Of a DNA stretch of 57,530 bases, positions 8,457 through 18,586 are shown piece after piece. Origin of the DNA: Bacteroidota bacterium (GTDB lineage Bacteria > Bacteroidota > Bacteroidia > Bacteroidales > GCA-2711565); assembly GCA_003353955.1 (NCBI GenBank), contig PIVJ01000009.1:1-57530 (forward strand). The letters run 5' to 3'. Position numbers and translations under genes: made by a program. Every line of letters begins with the position of its first letter. Position 1 is the stretch's first letter. Below the pieces are notes generated by a model. The model had not been told where the DNA came from. It was given only the letters and a program-made list of their open reading frames with translations, and did not search any database.

Positions 8457-9104
8457 CTATTTTTGAGTTGCCCAGGCGTTTGGGTTTTTTCGCCATTTTA
8501 TAAGCGATTGTATATCCGAACTTGAGATATAATTACTGTCGACAGCTTTCTTAATTAATGAACCGTAGTTTGCCAATGTGATTAATTTGCATTCTGCTTT
8601 TTCAAAATTCTCTTTGGCAATTTCCAACTCATACGTAAAAATTGCTACCATCCCCAAAACATTACACCCAGCTTCTTTTAATGCATCAACGGCTGCCAGA
8701 CTACTTTTCCCTGTTGAAACCAAATCCTCGATAACAACAACAGATTGCCCGGACTCTACCACACCTTCAATTTGATTGCTTAATCCATGTGCTTTTTGCG
8801 CAGCTCTGATGTAAACAAATGGTAATCCTAATTCTTGTGCTACCAAAACGCCTTGCGCAATCGCTCCCGTGGCAACACCTGCAATTACATTTGGCATTCC
8901 AAACTCTTCGCTGATAATTTGAGCAAATTGCGCACGAATATAATTCCTGATTTTAGGATAGGATAAGGTGACACGATTGTCGCAATAAATAGGTGATTTT
9001 AATCCGGATGCCCAGGTAAACGGATTCACAATATTTAGTTTTATTGCTTTAATTTGTAATAAGTACTCGGATACATTTTGGGCAATTTCTGCATTAACTT
9101 TCAT
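8457..9104 (-). CDS. pyrE: Orotate phosphoribosyltransferase
   Basis: A 215-residue enzyme from the ATG at 9104; a TTG six codons upstream is possible but less likely. PyrE joins orotate to PRPP to give orotidine monophosphate in pyrimidine synthesis. Visible features are FTWASGLKSPIYCDNR near the N-terminus, which is family-typical, and the PRPP-binding loop VVVIEDLVSTGKSS. Length is normal. It is divergent from the Nudix gene with an 80-base gap and is followed by the SRPBCC gene. No other pyr biosynthesis gene except pyrH (15748) is in the window. Confidence 0.95.
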   Translation of the reverse strand: MKVNAEIAQNVSEYLLQIKAIKLNIVNPFTWASGLKSPIYCDNRVTLSYPKIRNYIRAQFAQIISEEFGMPNVIAGVATGAIAQGVLVAQELGLPFVYIRAAQKAHGLSNQIEGVVESGQSVVVIEDLVSTGKSSLAAVDALKEAGCNVLGMVAIFTYELEIAKENFEKAECKLITLANYGSLIKKAVDSNYISSSDIQSLIKWRKNPNAWATQK

Positions 9105-9184
9105 ATTTTTAATTTTGGTCAATTAGAATATTAGATGCAAACATTCCATACGATTATTAATAATATTTATCTTTATAGTTTATT

Positions 9185-9811
9185 ATGCAAATGTATAAAG
9201 TTTTCCATCTGTCGAAACCAATAATATTTATTAAAGACATAAATGATGTTGATGTATCTGCTAATTACAAATGTGTTAATGTCGAATCAGAGCATATATT
9301 GCACGCAGAATATCAGCGATTTATACAAGAGGATATTTTTGAGAAACTATTAATTAGCGGTGCATCAAATGTTGACAAATTATTTGAAATGTTTAAAAAA
9401 CGTTTTAAAAATATAACGGCGGCAGGGGGTATTGTACGTAATCCAAAACAAGAGTTATTAATGATTTTTAGAAATGGAAAATGGGATTTGCCTAAGGGGA
9501 AACCAGAGCCTGGTGAGAAAACTATGGATGCGGCATTGAGGGAAGTGGAGGAAGAGACAGGGATAGGCAAGTTGAAAATTATCGCAGCATTAAATCCTAC
9601 TTTTCATATTTTTAAGATAGAAGGGCAAAGTTATCTAAAAAAAACGCTTTGGTATCAAATGGAGTCCAATGATAAAAATGCGCCCGTTCCACAAACAAGC
9701 GAAGGGATTGAATTGGTAAAATGGATGAATAAGCCTGAAATAGAGAATGCGATGAGAAACACTTACCATTCATTAATTGATCTATTTGATCAATACCTGG
9801 AAACTATTTGA
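9185..9811 (+). CDS. Nudix hydrolase
   Basis: A 208-residue protein with a C-terminal Nudix domain. The Nudix box is present in full as GKPEPGEKTMDAALREVEEETG and its flanking residues, counted in two parts: GKPEPGEKTMDAA and LREVEEETGIG, near residues 100-123, giving the metal-binding REVxEE core. Nudix enzymes hydrolyse nucleoside diphosphates linked to another group. The first 75 residues are a separate alpha/beta region typical of this Bacteroidota subgroup, for which no function is known to me. It precedes coaD, whose ATG lies 43 bases after this stop. Confidence 0.88.
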   Translation: MQMYKVFHLSKPIIFIKDINDVDVSANYKCVNVESEHILHAEYQRFIQEDIFEKLLISGASNVDKLFEMFKKRFKNITAAGGIVRNPKQELLMIFRNGKWDLPKGKPEPGEKTMDAALREVEEETGIGKLKIIAALNPTFHIFKIEGQSYLKKTLWYQMESNDKNAPVPQTSEGIELVKWMNKPEIENAMRNTYHSLIDLFDQYLETI

Positions 9812-9823
9812 GATCATAATTCG

Positions 9824-9831
9824 TATATTTG
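9824..9831 (+). promoter_or_regulatory. Possible -7 box ahead of coaD
   Basis: TATATTTG matches TAnnTTTG and lies 24 bases before the coaD ATG. A TTTG is present upstream but at a short distance of 13 bases, so the match rests on the -7 box. Confidence 0.35.
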
Positions 9832-9854
9832 TAAAAAAGTATAATCGTTTCAAT

Positions 9855-10322
9855 ATGAATAAAGTTGTAATATTTCCCGGATCTTTCGATCCAATCACTA
9901 AAGGACACGAAAATATTATAAAACGTGCGATACCTCTTTTCGATAGTATCGTGGTTGCTGTTGGTGAAAATTCTGAAAAGAAAAGCTATTTTAAATTGAA
10001 GGATCGCATTCAATGGATTGAAGAGGTGCTTAGTGATTTGCCAACTGTGACTGTGGAAACATATTCAGGTCTTACCGTAGATTTTTGTAAGCAAATGAAG
10101 GCAAAATATTTATTGAGAGGATTACGAACATCAGCCGATTTTGAATTCGAGCGAAGTATTGGTCAAATTAACAAACGACTCTATCCTGATATTGAGACTG
10201 TGTTTATGTTAGCTTTTCCTGAATTTACGCCGATTACTTCATCAATTGTTAGAGATGTACACAGACATAAGGGTAATATTTTAGATTTTATTCCAACATC
10301 AATACATTCCTATTTTAAATAA
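9855..10322 (+). CDS. coaD: Phosphopantetheine adenylyltransferase
   Basis: A 155-residue enzyme from the ATG at 9855; the longer open frame upstream overlaps the Nudix gene and adds 26 residues with no family match. CoaD transfers AMP from ATP to 4'-phosphopantetheine, the penultimate step of coenzyme A synthesis. The start MNKVVIFPGSFDPITKGH carries the nucleotidyltransferase TxGH motif at residues 15-18. LLRGLRTSADFEFE and the late SSIVRDV (ISSTxxR equivalent) are also present. Length matches the usual 155-165. Confidence 0.96.
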   Translation: MNKVVIFPGSFDPITKGHENIIKRAIPLFDSIVVAVGENSEKKSYFKLKDRIQWIEEVLSDLPTVTVETYSGLTVDFCKQMKAKYLLRGLRTSADFEFERSIGQINKRLYPDIETVFMLAFPEFTPITSSIVRDVHRHKGNILDFIPTSIHSYFK

Positions 10323-10360
10323 TATCATTGCAAATCCGTTATTAAGCAAACATAAAGCTT

Positions 10361-11746
10361 ATGGACCTGAAAAAACTTTATTGGAGCATTCTTAGTCTTC
10401 TGTTCAGTGTGTCAGTATTTTGTACGAACACGAATATTAGTGGAGTTGTAAATAATGCGAATGGTTATACGATTGGTTTAAAAGTTTATGGTGATTATAT
10501 TTCTTACCTGGAAAAAACTGTGGCCAGTACCATTATTAATGAAGATGGGACATTTTCACTTGATCTAAACCTTGCTCAAACCGGATTATACAAATTAGTC
10601 ATTGGTTTTCAGGAGGCTGAGATTTATCTTGAACCTAATGAGAAATACCAACTAAGTATTAACTACGATCCTACTAAGGAACGAATCATATTTGTAAACA
10701 AAACGTATCTGGAAGTTAAGTTATTACGAGGAGAAGAGGAAATTCTGAATAATAACATCAGGGCATTTAATGCCTATTATAACGATTTTCTATCCCGAAA
10801 TTTTAATCTAATTTACAGAGGTAAACAAAGGCGATTACTGGATACCTTAGAAAGCGAGATTAACAGACGATTTACTAATAACTCAACTTTTGTTGCTAAT
10901 ACCATTAACTATAGGATTGCCACATTAGAGCAAGCTGCAGGATTTAAAAATAGAATTGCAATTTTCAATACCTATTTTAAGAATAAAGACATCCTATACG
11001 GGAATCTTGAATACATGAATCTGTTTAATGATTTTTATAAAAACTATCTGCAAACGCCCAATAGGTTTTTCAATTCGCAGGTTGTACAGGGGGAAATCCA
11101 TCATCAGGCAGATTTGGCTAAAGTGATAGATTATCTGGAAAATGATCCTTTGTTAAGCAATCAACAAATTCGAGAGTTGGTATTAATTAAAGGACTTACA
11201 GAGTTATATTATGCTCCAGGAATAAATCAAGAAAACATTCTTAGTTTATACAATGAGCTTAGAGAATCCACTAATTTCCCAGTACATATTGAAATAATAA
11301 AGAATATTTATCATCAACTTACTTACTTAAAAGCGGGGACGAAAATGCCTGAAATAAACTTAATTGACTTACAAGGAAATATACATAAGCCGGAAGAATA
11401 TTATGGAAAATACATTTTTATGAGTTTCTTCACTTTACCCTGTGATGAGTGTATGAGAGAGCTGGATAGCTTGGCGAACATATTTCCGAAATATAAATCA
11501 GAGGTAGAGTTTATAAGTGTAGCTTATGAATTAACATCGGAGGATCTCCAATTATTAAAAAGAAATAAAGCATATAAGTGGAACTTTATGATTCCGGCGA
11601 AGCGATTTAGATTGGCAGAATTACTGCGATTAAGATCTTTACCGGATTACATTCTGATTGATCCAAACGGTACTATTCTGGCTTACCCCGCCATTTTTCC
11701 CAATAGGAGCTCTGATGCATCTTTTAAAATGTATATTGATCAATAA
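10361..11746 (+). CDS. Secreted TlpA-like thioredoxin-fold protein
   Basis: A 461-residue exported protein. Residues 1-22 form a signal peptide. Residues about 25-110 resemble the DUF4369 beta domain often found before TlpA domains in Bacteroidota; a helical middle part follows; the thioredoxin-like domain starts near 325 (GTKMPEINLIDLQGN). The active-site pair is CDEC near residues 361-364, in SFFTLPCDECMREL, where most TlpA proteins have WCxPC, so the tryptophan and proline are both absent. The protein probably reduces disulfides in the periplasm; its substrate is unknown. Standing alone between coaD and secA, it has no cytochrome maturation genes nearby. Confidence 0.75.
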   Translation: MDLKKLYWSILSLLFSVSVFCTNTNISGVVNNANGYTIGLKVYGDYISYLEKTVASTIINEDGTFSLDLNLAQTGLYKLVIGFQEAEIYLEPNEKYQLSINYDPTKERIIFVNKTYLEVKLLRGEEEILNNNIRAFNAYYNDFLSRNFNLIYRGKQRRLLDTLESEINRRFTNNSTFVANTINYRIATLEQAAGFKNRIAIFNTYFKNKDILYGNLEYMNLFNDFYKNYLQTPNRFFNSQVVQGEIHHQADLAKVIDYLENDPLLSNQQIRELVLIKGLTELYYAPGINQENILSLYNELRESTNFPVHIEIIKNIYHQLTYLKAGTKMPEINLIDLQGNIHKPEEYYGKYIFMSFFTLPCDECMRELDSLANIFPKYKSEVEFISVAYELTSEDLQLLKRNKAYKWNFMIPAKRFRLAELLRLRSLPDYILIDPNGTILAYPAIFPNRSSDASFKMYIDQ

Positions 11747-11796
11747 TCAATAAAAAGTCCCGGTATTTTTCCAATAGATATTATTGAATATTATCC

Positions 11797-11804
11797 TATT
11801 TTTG
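11797..11804 (+). promoter_or_regulatory. Possible -7 box ahead of secA
   Basis: TATTTTTG fits TAnnTTTG and lies about 100 bases before the secA ATG, which would leave a leader of about 90 bases. No clear -33 element is seen. Confidence 0.3.
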
Positions 11805-11903
11805 TTTTGAGTAATGGATATGACGTTATGTCATTTATTATAGCGAAATACCAAAGGAATGATTATTGCTCATGATAATTGTCAAAATTTATAAGATCGT
11901 GTT

Positions 11904-14900
11904 ATGCTAAAGGCGTTTAAGAATCTATTGGGTACTAAATCAGACAGAGATATTAAGGATGTAACCCCAATCCTGAATAAAATAATAGAGGCATATGATG
12001 AGGTATCAAACCTCTCAAATGATGATTTACGAGCCAAAACTACTGAATTCAAGAATAGAATAAAGGAATACATCAGTACGGAAGAGAATGAAATTATTGA
12101 GCTAAGAAAAAAAATTGAGGATGACAGAGATATTCCTGTAGGTGAAAAAGAAAAGATTTATGAGGCTATCGACAAACTCGAAAAACAAAGTTACGATAAA
12201 AGCCAAGAGGTTTTAAATGTTATCTTACCCGAAGCATTTGCGGTAATGAAGGAAACTGCGCAACGATTTAAAGATAATGAGCAAATTGAAGTGACGGCGA
12301 CACAAATGGATAGAGATATGGCCGCTATTCGTGATAATATTAATATTAAAGGAGACAAAGCCTATTTCAGTAATCAATGGATAGCAGGTGGGAATATGAT
12401 CACTTGGGATATGGTACATTATGATGTTCAGTTGATTGGAGGTGCCATTTTACATCAGGGAAGAATTGCTGAAATGGGTACAGGTGAGGGGAAAACGTTG
12501 GTTGCTACATTGCCCGTTTATTTAAATGCACTTCCTGGCAAAGGAGTTCACTTGGTTACAGTAAATGATTATTTAGCAAAACGTGACTCCGAATGGATGG
12601 GCGTTTTGTATGAATTTCATGGATTAAAAGTTGAATGCATTGACAAACATCAGCCAAATTCTGAAGAGAGAAGAAATGCTTATTTAGCAGATATTACTTT
12701 CGGTACCAATAATGAATTTGGATTTGACTACCTGAGGGATAACATGACCAGTAATCCTGCAGAGTTAGTACAACGACCCCATAATTTCTCCATTGTAGAT
12801 GAAGTTGATTCAGTTTTAATTGATGATGCAAGAACACCCCTGATTATATCTGGACCCACTCCTCAAGGTGACAAGCAAGAGTTTGATGAACTTAAACCTC
12901 CGGTACAAAAACTTCATTCAGCACAAAAGAATTTGGTTACTAAAATTCTGGCAGAATCAAAAAAAATATTAGCCGGTGAACCTAACTCTGAAGATGAGAA
13001 AAAGGGAGGCGAACAGCTTTTTAGAGCATATCGTGGATTGCCCAAAAATAAAGCACTAATTAAATTCTTAAGTGAGCCGGGCATGCGTGCTTTAATGCAA
13101 AAAACTGAAAATTTCTACTTACAGGACCAATCTAAACATATGCATAAAATCGATGATGAATTATTTTTTGTGATCGATGAAAAACACAACTCCATAGACA
13201 TCACCGAAAAAGGAATCGATGTTATGACAGAGTCTTACCAGGACGAAAGCTTTTATATCTTACCCGATATTGGAGTTGAAATTGCTAGTATTGAAAAGCT
13301 TGATGTTACCGATAACAAAAAGAGGAATAAGAAAGACAAAATATTACGAGAATATGCGATAAAATCAGAACGAGTTCACACCGTTAGTCAGCTTTTAAAG
13401 GCTTATGCACTCTTTGAAAAGGATCTTGAATATGTGATCATTGAAAATAAAATCAAGATTGTTGATGAACAAACCGGGCGTATCATGGAAGGCCGTCGAT
13501 ATTCAGATGGACTTCATCAAGCATTAGAGGCGAAGGAAAATGTAAAGGTTGAGGCTGCGACCCAAACTTATGCGACTATAACCTTGCAAAATTATTTCAG
13601 GATGTATCAGAAACTATCTGGAATGACAGGTACAGCTGAAACTGAAGCAGGTGAACTTTGGGATATCTACAAATTAGACGTGGTTGTTGTGCCGACCAAC
13701 AGACCAATCGTCAGAGATGATCGGGAGGATTTGGTGTATAAAACCAAAAGAGAAAAGTTCAATGCAGTTATCGACGAGATATATGATCTTACTGAGCAGG
13801 GACGGCCTGTGTTAGTTGGAACTACATCGGTTGAAACATCTGAGTTGTTAAGCCGGATGCTTAAACGAAAAAATATTAGACATAATGTGTTAAATGCAAA
13901 GCTTCACCAAAAGGAGGCAGACATTATTGCTGAAGCCGGTTTGCCAGGCACTGTTACAATTGCAACGAATATGGCCGGTCGTGGTACGGACATTAAATTG
14001 GGTACGGGTGTGAAAGAAGCAGGAGGATTAGCAATTATTGGTACTGAACGACATGACTCTCGTCGAGTGGATCGACAGTTACGGGGGCGAGCCGGTAGAC
14101 AAGGAGATGCAGGTAGTTCTCAATTCTTTGTTTCTCTTGAGGATGACCTGATGCGTATGTTTGGTTCCGGTAGAATTGCCAATATTATGGATCGATTAGG
14201 CTTGAAAGAAGGTGAGGTGATTCAACATCCTATGATTACCAAATCTATCGAAAGAGCTCAGAAAAAAGTGGAAGAAAATAACTTTGGTATTCGTAAACGA
14301 CTGCTGGAATATGATGACGTGATGAATAGCCAGCGAGAGGTTATTTATAAGAAGAGAAAACATGCCTTATTTGGAGAACGATTAAGTGTTGATATTTCCA
14401 ATATGATGTATGATGTTGGTGAGCAGATGTTAGCTGACTATCAAGAGATGGGCGATTTTGAAGGTTTCCAAATGGAACTTCTCAAATCATTTTCATGTGA
14501 GTCACCCTTTAATGAAAAGGAGTTTTTAGCTGCCAAACTTGGGGTAGCGAGCGATAAACTATTCGAGCATGTTTATGGTTCATATCAATCAAAAGTTAAA
14601 CGTATTGGCGAAAAAGCATACCCGGTAATTAAAGAAATATTTGAAAATAATACCCAATTCGAAAATATTGCAATTCCGATTTCTGATGGACGCAAATCAA
14701 TGAACGTTGTTACCAACTTAAAGAAGGCCTACGAAGATCAGGGTAGGGAAGTAGTTTCATCCATGGAGAAGGGTATATCCCTATCCATGATTGACAATAC
14801 ATGGAAAGAACATTTACGAGAAATGGACGATTTGAAGCAATCAGTTCAAAATGCTACCTATGAACAAAAAGATCCTTTGTTAATTTATAAATTTGAATCA

Positions 14901-15194
14901 TTTGAATTATTCAAAGCATTGGTTCAAAAGATTAATAGAGACATTGCTTCTTTCCTTATAAAAGGAGATATTCCATTACAGGATCCAAGTAGGGTTAGTG
15001 AAGCTCAAGTTCGTAAATCTGATCGATCAAATTTAAAGGAAGAAAGAAAGGATTTGCTATCGGAAGCCCATAGTAATACACAAAATCAGCAAGCTTCTCA
15101 ACCAGTTAAAGTGGAGAAAAAAGTAGGCCGTAATGAGCAATGTCCTTGTGGTAGTGGTAAAAAACATAAACATTGTCATGGTAAGAATACATAA
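11904..15194 (+). CDS. secA: Preprotein translocase ATPase SecA
   Basis: A 1096-residue motor that pushes unfolded proteins through SecYEG. Walker A is MGTGEGKT near residue 195; [16 protein letters not shown] is the DEAD-box Walker B region; [11 protein letters not shown] and [12 protein letters not shown] are the second nucleotide-binding domain motifs; the C-terminus ends in the zinc-binding [14 protein letters not shown]. It is about 200 residues longer than E. coli SecA, with the extra sequence spread over the first nucleotide-binding domain (around residues 325-395) and near the N-terminus, which is usual for Bacteroidota. No secB or secYEG genes are nearby. An uncharacterised lipoprotein gene follows 17 bases downstream. 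Confidence 0.97.
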   Translation: MLKAFKNLLGTKSDRDIKDVTPILNKIIEAYDEVSNLSNDDLRAKTTEFKNRIKEYISTEENEIIELRKKIEDDRDIPVGEKEKIYEAIDKLEKQSYDKSQEVLNVILPEAFAVMKETAQRFKDNEQIEVTATQMDRDMAAIRDNINIKGDKAYFSNQWIAGGNMITWDMVHYDVQLIGGAILHQGRIAEMGTGEGKTLVATLPVYLNALPGKGVHLVTVNDYLAKRDSEWMGVLYEFHGLKVECIDKHQPNSEERRNAYLADITFGTNNEFGFDYLRDNMTSNPAELVQRPHNFSIVDEVDSVLIDDARTPLIISGPTPQGDKQEFDELKPPVQKLHSAQKNLVTKILAESKKILAGEPNSEDEKKGGEQLFRAYRGLPKNKALIKFLSEPGMRALMQKTENFYLQDQSKHMHKIDDELFFVIDEKHNSIDITEKGIDVMTESYQDESFYILPDIGVEIASIEKLDVTDNKKRNKKDKILREYAIKSERVHTVSQLLKAYALFEKDLEYVIIENKIKIVDEQTGRIMEGRRYSDGLHQALEAKENVKVEAATQTYATITLQNYFRMYQKLSGMTGTAETEAGELWDIYKLDVVVVPTNRPIVRDDREDLVYKTKREKFNAVIDEIYDLTEQGRPVLVGTTSVETSELLSRMLKRKNIRHNVLNAKLHQKEADIIAEAGLPGTVTIATNMAGRGTDIKLGTGVKEAGGLAIIGTERHDSRRVDRQLRGRAGRQGDAGSSQFFVSLEDDLMRMFGSGRIANIMDRLGLKEGEVIQHPMITKSIERAQKKVEENNFGIRKRLLEYDDVMNSQREVIYKKRKHALFGERLSVDISNMMYDVGEQMLADYQEMGDFEGFQMELLKSFSCESPFNEKEFLAAKLGVASDKLFEHVYGSYQSKVKRIGEKAYPVIKEIFENNTQFENIAIPISDGRKSMNVVTNLKKAYEDQGREVVSSMEKGISLSMIDNTWKEHLREMDDLKQSVQNATYEQKDPLLIYKFESFELFKALVQKINRDIASFLIKGDIPLQDPSRVSEAQVRKSDRSNLKEERKDLLSEAHSNTQNQQASQPVKVEKKVGRNEQCPCGSGKKHKHCHGKNT

Positions 15195-15211
15195 TTTAGT
15201 ATTTTTATAAA

Positions 15212-15667
15212 ATGGTGATCAGGGCTTATAAAATTTCATTTTTTATTTTATTTATTTTCGCTTTAACGAGCAGTGCTTGTTATAAATTTAATCCAATCGA
15301 AGGAGAAGTACCTGCTTACTCTAGTGTTGACGATGTACTTAATCCTCCTGATGAATTTGATTTTGTGTTTAATTTAAGAACATTCAACAATTACGAGGGT
15401 ATAATAATGTTTGAAAGTAATGCTGTATGTGATATTGAAAAAATAACCGCATTAAATAGTTTGTTTTGGATTGAACGTGTTTATCCCGGCCATACTGACA
15501 AAATAGATTTTGGGCAATTAGGAGTGAATAATCATCAAATTGGTTTCTCCGGAGGAACAACATATCATTCTTGGGGAAATAGTAATGGAATTGAAGATAC
15601 CGGAAATTTCTTTGTTAGGCTCAAAAAATTAAATACTGATTATGAGATCTTTGATCTAAAATTATAA
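15212..15667 (+). CDS. Putative lipoprotein of unknown function
   Basis: This is a 151-residue protein that I do not recognise. It has a hydrophobic N-terminal segment ending in TSSAC, with the cysteine at residue 23 as a possible lipid attachment site; the -3 position is serine rather than leucine, so the lipobox is imperfect. The mature part is short, acidic and rich in Asn, Phe and Gly, with WIERVYPGHTD and a probable beta-sandwich pattern. It lies 17 bases after secA and may share its transcript. No catalytic motif was seen. Confidence 0.6.
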   Translation: MVIRAYKISFFILFIFALTSSACYKFNPIEGEVPAYSSVDDVLNPPDEFDFVFNLRTFNNYEGIIMFESNAVCDIEKITALNSLFWIERVYPGHTDKIDFGQLGVNNHQIGFSGGTTYHSWGNSNGIEDTGNFFVRLKKLNTDYEIFDLKL

Positions 15668-15747
15668 AAATGATATTGCATATTAATGTTTAAAAAGTAT
15701 GAGTATTGGCTTTCTAAATTTATAGCTCGATAATTATAAATCAACTT

Positions 15748-16455
15748 ATGAAGTACAAAAGAGTTTTGTTGAAATTAAGTGGGGAATCTTTAATGGGTCA
15801 AAAGCAATTTGGCATCGACAATGATCGACTTAATACATATTGTAAAGAAATAAAAGACGCGGTAAAAAATAATGTACAGGTTGCCATTGTTATTGGCGGA
15901 GGTAATATTTTTAGAGGGCTTCAAGGTGTTTCTGATGGGATTGATCGTGCCAATGGAGATTATATGGGAATGTTAGCTACTGTTATTAATAGCCTGGCAT
16001 TAGAGAGTGCGTTAGAGGGGCAAAGTGTAAAAACTAAATTGCTATCCGGTTTAACAATTGATTCAGTTACTGAGTCAATGTCAGGACCAAAAGCTATAGA
16101 ATATTTGGAAAGTGGTTATGTCGTAATCATTAGTGGAGGCACAGGAAATCCATATTTTACAACAGATACAGCTTCCGTTTTACGTGCATTAGAAATTAAA
16201 TCCGATGTAGTTTTAAAGGGAACCAGAGTAGATGGAGTATATGATTCCGATCCTGAAATAAATAGCAATGCTAAAAAATATGATACATTATCTTTCGATG
16301 ATGCTTACAATAATGGATTAAGAATTATGGATTTAACTGCATTCACATTGTGCAGTGAAAATAATATGCCAATTGTTGTGTTTAATATAAATGATGTTGG
16401 AAATCTCAAGAAGGTGCTAGAAGGACAATCAATAGGTACATTAGTTACGAATTAA
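15748..16455 (+). CDS. pyrH: UMP kinase
   Basis: A 235-residue amino acid kinase-fold enzyme that phosphorylates UMP to UDP. Family features: KRVLLKLSGESLMG at the N-terminus, the glycine-rich VIGGGNIFRG, DYMGMLATVIN, and the C-terminal AFTLCSENNMPIVVFNIN. The TGNPYFTTDTAS loop near residue 132-143 binds the nucleotide. Length is normal. It is 35 bases upstream of frr, the usual partner in many bacteria; tsf and rpsB, which often precede pyrH, are absent here. Confidence 0.97.
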   Translation: MKYKRVLLKLSGESLMGQKQFGIDNDRLNTYCKEIKDAVKNNVQVAIVIGGGNIFRGLQGVSDGIDRANGDYMGMLATVINSLALESALEGQSVKTKLLSGLTIDSVTESMSGPKAIEYLESGYVVIISGGTGNPYFTTDTASVLRALEIKSDVVLKGTRVDGVYDSDPEINSNAKKYDTLSFDDAYNNGLRIMDLTAFTLCSENNMPIVVFNINDVGNLKKVLEGQSIGTLVTN

Positions 16456-16490
16456 TTTTAAAACCCAAGCCCTTAATTAAGTTAGATATT

Positions 16491-17054
16491 ATGACTGAAG
16501 AAGTACAATTTTGTTTAGAGGAAGTCGAAGATAGCATGAAGAATGCTTTAACTCACCTTGAAAAGGAATTTCATAAAATCAGAGCCGGAAAAGCCACCCC
16601 ACAAATGTTGGAAGGAGTGATGGTTGATTATTATGGTTCTCTAACGTCTATTGAGAAAATTGCAAATATTAATACCCCCGATCCTCGTCAAATTATTGTA
16701 CAGCCTTGGGATAAATCAATTTTAAAAGATATTGAAAAAGCGATCTTGGCAGCAAACCTTGGTTTTAATCCTACAAATGAGGGCGAAGTATTGAGAATAA
16801 TGGTGCCGGCTATTACTGAGCAACGTAGATTGGATCTTGTGAAACAAGCAAAAGCGGAAGCTGAGAAAGCAAAAATCAGTATTAGAAATTCTCGAAAAAC
16901 TGGAAATGACTTTATAAAATCCTTAGAAAAAGAGGGTCTCGCAGAAGATGAATCAAAGAAAACATTGGATCGGATTCAGGAGATTACGAATTCTTATAGT
17001 GAAAAGGTTGATAAACTTTTGGAAACTAAGGATGACGATATAATGAAGGTTTAA
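16491..17054 (+). CDS. frr: Ribosome recycling factor
   Basis: A 187-residue factor that, with EF-G, splits the post-termination ribosome. The family core is intact: HKIRAGKATPQML near the start, VDYYGSLTSIEKIANIN, the IIVQPWDKS stretch, GFNPTNEGEVLRIMVPAITEQRR (seen in consecutive parts) and the long C-terminal coiled helix ending TNSYSEKVDKLLETKDDDIMKV. Length is normal (185). It follows pyrH and converges on the AI-2E family gene with a 14-base gap. Confidence 0.97.
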   Translation: MTEEVQFCLEEVEDSMKNALTHLEKEFHKIRAGKATPQMLEGVMVDYYGSLTSIEKIANINTPDPRQIIVQPWDKSILKDIEKAILAANLGFNPTNEGEVLRIMVPAITEQRRLDLVKQAKAEAEKAKISIRNSRKTGNDFIKSLEKEGLAEDESKKTLDRIQEITNSYSEKVDKLLETKDDDIMKV

Positions 17055-17068
17055 ATCAGGGGCTTTTT

Positions 17069-18163
17069 TTATATTTTTTCCGTCAATTTTTGTACGATAC
17101 GTGATTGGCTTAAAAATTCTTTAGCAACGATTCTTAATACAGTATATCCCGGTATTGCTAAAATCATCCCTGGAACTCCTGCAATACTGCCTGCCATTAT
17201 AATTACTATAAATATTTCAATAGGTCGCGCTTTAACACTATTAGAATAAATTAAGGGTTGTAGGAGGAAATTATCAATCAAATTTGCAACAGCAAATACA
17301 CTTACAATCCCAATAGCAAAGAGCCTGGTTTGATCATACATGCCTAAACTTAACGCAGTTGTAATACCGAAAAGCATCCCCATGCTGGCTCCGATGATTG
17401 GTCCTAAGTAAGGTATTATATTCATTAATCCTCCCAGAAATCCAATAAGTAAAGCTCCTTTAATACCCAGTACCGTTAACCCAATCGTCAATAAGGTCAT
17501 CATCGAGAATACTTCTATCATTAATCCAATGAGGTAACTGGTTAATAAAGTTTTAGTCTTTGCAATAATGTTTTTTACTTTTTCTGTATGCTTTTCAGGG
17601 CTTAAAAGTATAACCATATTCTCAAACATATGTTCATCCCTTAGGAAGAAAAAGGTAATAAATACGATCGAAAAAATGGCCATAAGCAAAGCACCGGTCG
17701 TACTTAAGAGGTTCTGTGCCAGACTCGAAAAAGTGGCGATATCAATCATCGATTCAATTTGTTGTTCTACCCCTCCCTCAATTGTTTTCTCGCCTGACAA
17801 GAAATTATATTGAACTAAAAGTTCTTTTACTAGTCCAATTGGTTTATTGAAATATTCCAATACTTCAGGAACATTAATATTTGAGATCATATCGGCTTGA
17901 GATATGATAAGCGGGACTACAAACCAAATAAAGCCGACAAAAGCAGATATGAGTATGAGAAGCGTGAAGAAAGCACTTAGTGCGTGGGGTAATTTTATTT
18001 TCCAAATTTTTATTTTATCAAAACGTTTGACCAGTGGATGGCCAATCATTGATAATACAGCTGAAATGATAATGTACACAACGATGTTTGAAAAGTACCA
18101 AATCATAAAAACGGCGAATAAAAAGCCAAGAGCAGCAAAAAACACCCGATATTTATTATTCAT
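17069..18163 (-). CDS. AI-2E family transporter (YdiK/TqsA-like membrane protein)
   Basis: A 364-residue membrane protein with about eight hydrophobic segments: two close to the N-terminus, a soluble loop (about residues 90-150), then five to six more. The pattern, with GLMNIIPYLGPIIGASMG, which is the family signature, and NFLLQPLIYSNSVKARPIEIF in adjoining parts, identifies the AI-2E (UPF0118) exporter family. Members export the signalling molecule AI-2 in E. coli, but others are sodium/proton antiporters, so the substrate here is open. It stands alone, converging with frr. Confidence 0.88.
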   Translation of the reverse strand: MNNKYRVFFAALGFLFAVFMIWYFSNIVVYIIISAVLSMIGHPLVKRFDKIKIWKIKLPHALSAFFTLLILISAFVGFIWFVVPLIISQADMISNINVPEVLEYFNKPIGLVKELLVQYNFLSGEKTIEGGVEQQIESMIDIATFSSLAQNLLSTTGALLMAIFSIVFITFFFLRDEHMFENMVILLSPEKHTEKVKNIIAKTKTLLTSYLIGLMIEVFSMMTLLTIGLTVLGIKGALLIGFLGGLMNIIPYLGPIIGASMGMLFGITTALSLGMYDQTRLFAIGIVSVFAVANLIDNFLLQPLIYSNSVKARPIEIFIVIIMAGSIAGVPGMILAIPGYTVLRIVAKEFLSQSRIVQKLTEKI

Positions 18164-18257
18164 ATTGTAACTTCGTTGTTTATTTAGACAATGGTAATCT
18201 TAAACGTAAAGTTAACACATTTTTAATAGCGGGATAATAACATAATAATAATTAAAG

Positions 18258-18584
18258 TTGATGCATAAAAAAGAAAGTTTGATTTCTAAACTTAGAAATC
18301 GCTGGGGTATAAATAATACATTTCAGGTGATAATAATTTTAATCGTATTTTCATGTACCGGGTTTTCGGTGCTTTACGTTGAAGGTCAGATGCTAATTTG
18401 GTTAAGACTCGACGGTGATCAAAGTTGGATTTCGCAAATATTTATTTTACTGCTAATCATCCTGCCATTATATAATATATTATTGCTAATGTTTGGTTTT
18501 GTTTTTGGTCAATTTCGTTTCTTTTGGAATTTTGAAAAACGATTTTTCGGGACAATTGTATCACTTTTTAAAAAGAGAAACTAG
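18258..18584 (+). CDS. Small membrane protein, DUF6787-like
   Basis: A 108-residue protein with two to three hydrophobic segments (about residues 22-42 and 62-86), a conserved-looking start (KLRNRWGINNTFQV) and a basic C-terminus (FFGTIVSLFKKRN). The RWGxxxxxQ motif followed by ILIVFSCTGFSVL resembles the DUF6787 family common in Bacteroidota; that match is from memory. Function is unknown. It converges with lpxH, three bases apart. Confidence 0.65.
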   Translation: MMHKKESLISKLRNRWGINNTFQVIIILIVFSCTGFSVLYVEGQMLIWLRLDGDQSWISQIFILLLIILPLYNILLLMFGFVFGQFRFFWNFEKRFFGTIVSLFKKRN

Positions 18585-18586
18585 GT

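Noticed and set aside
8452-8496. Longer start for the SRPBCC gene
   Set aside because: It would overlap pyrE by 40 bases and add a Lys-rich stretch with no family match; the ATG at 8451 is better.
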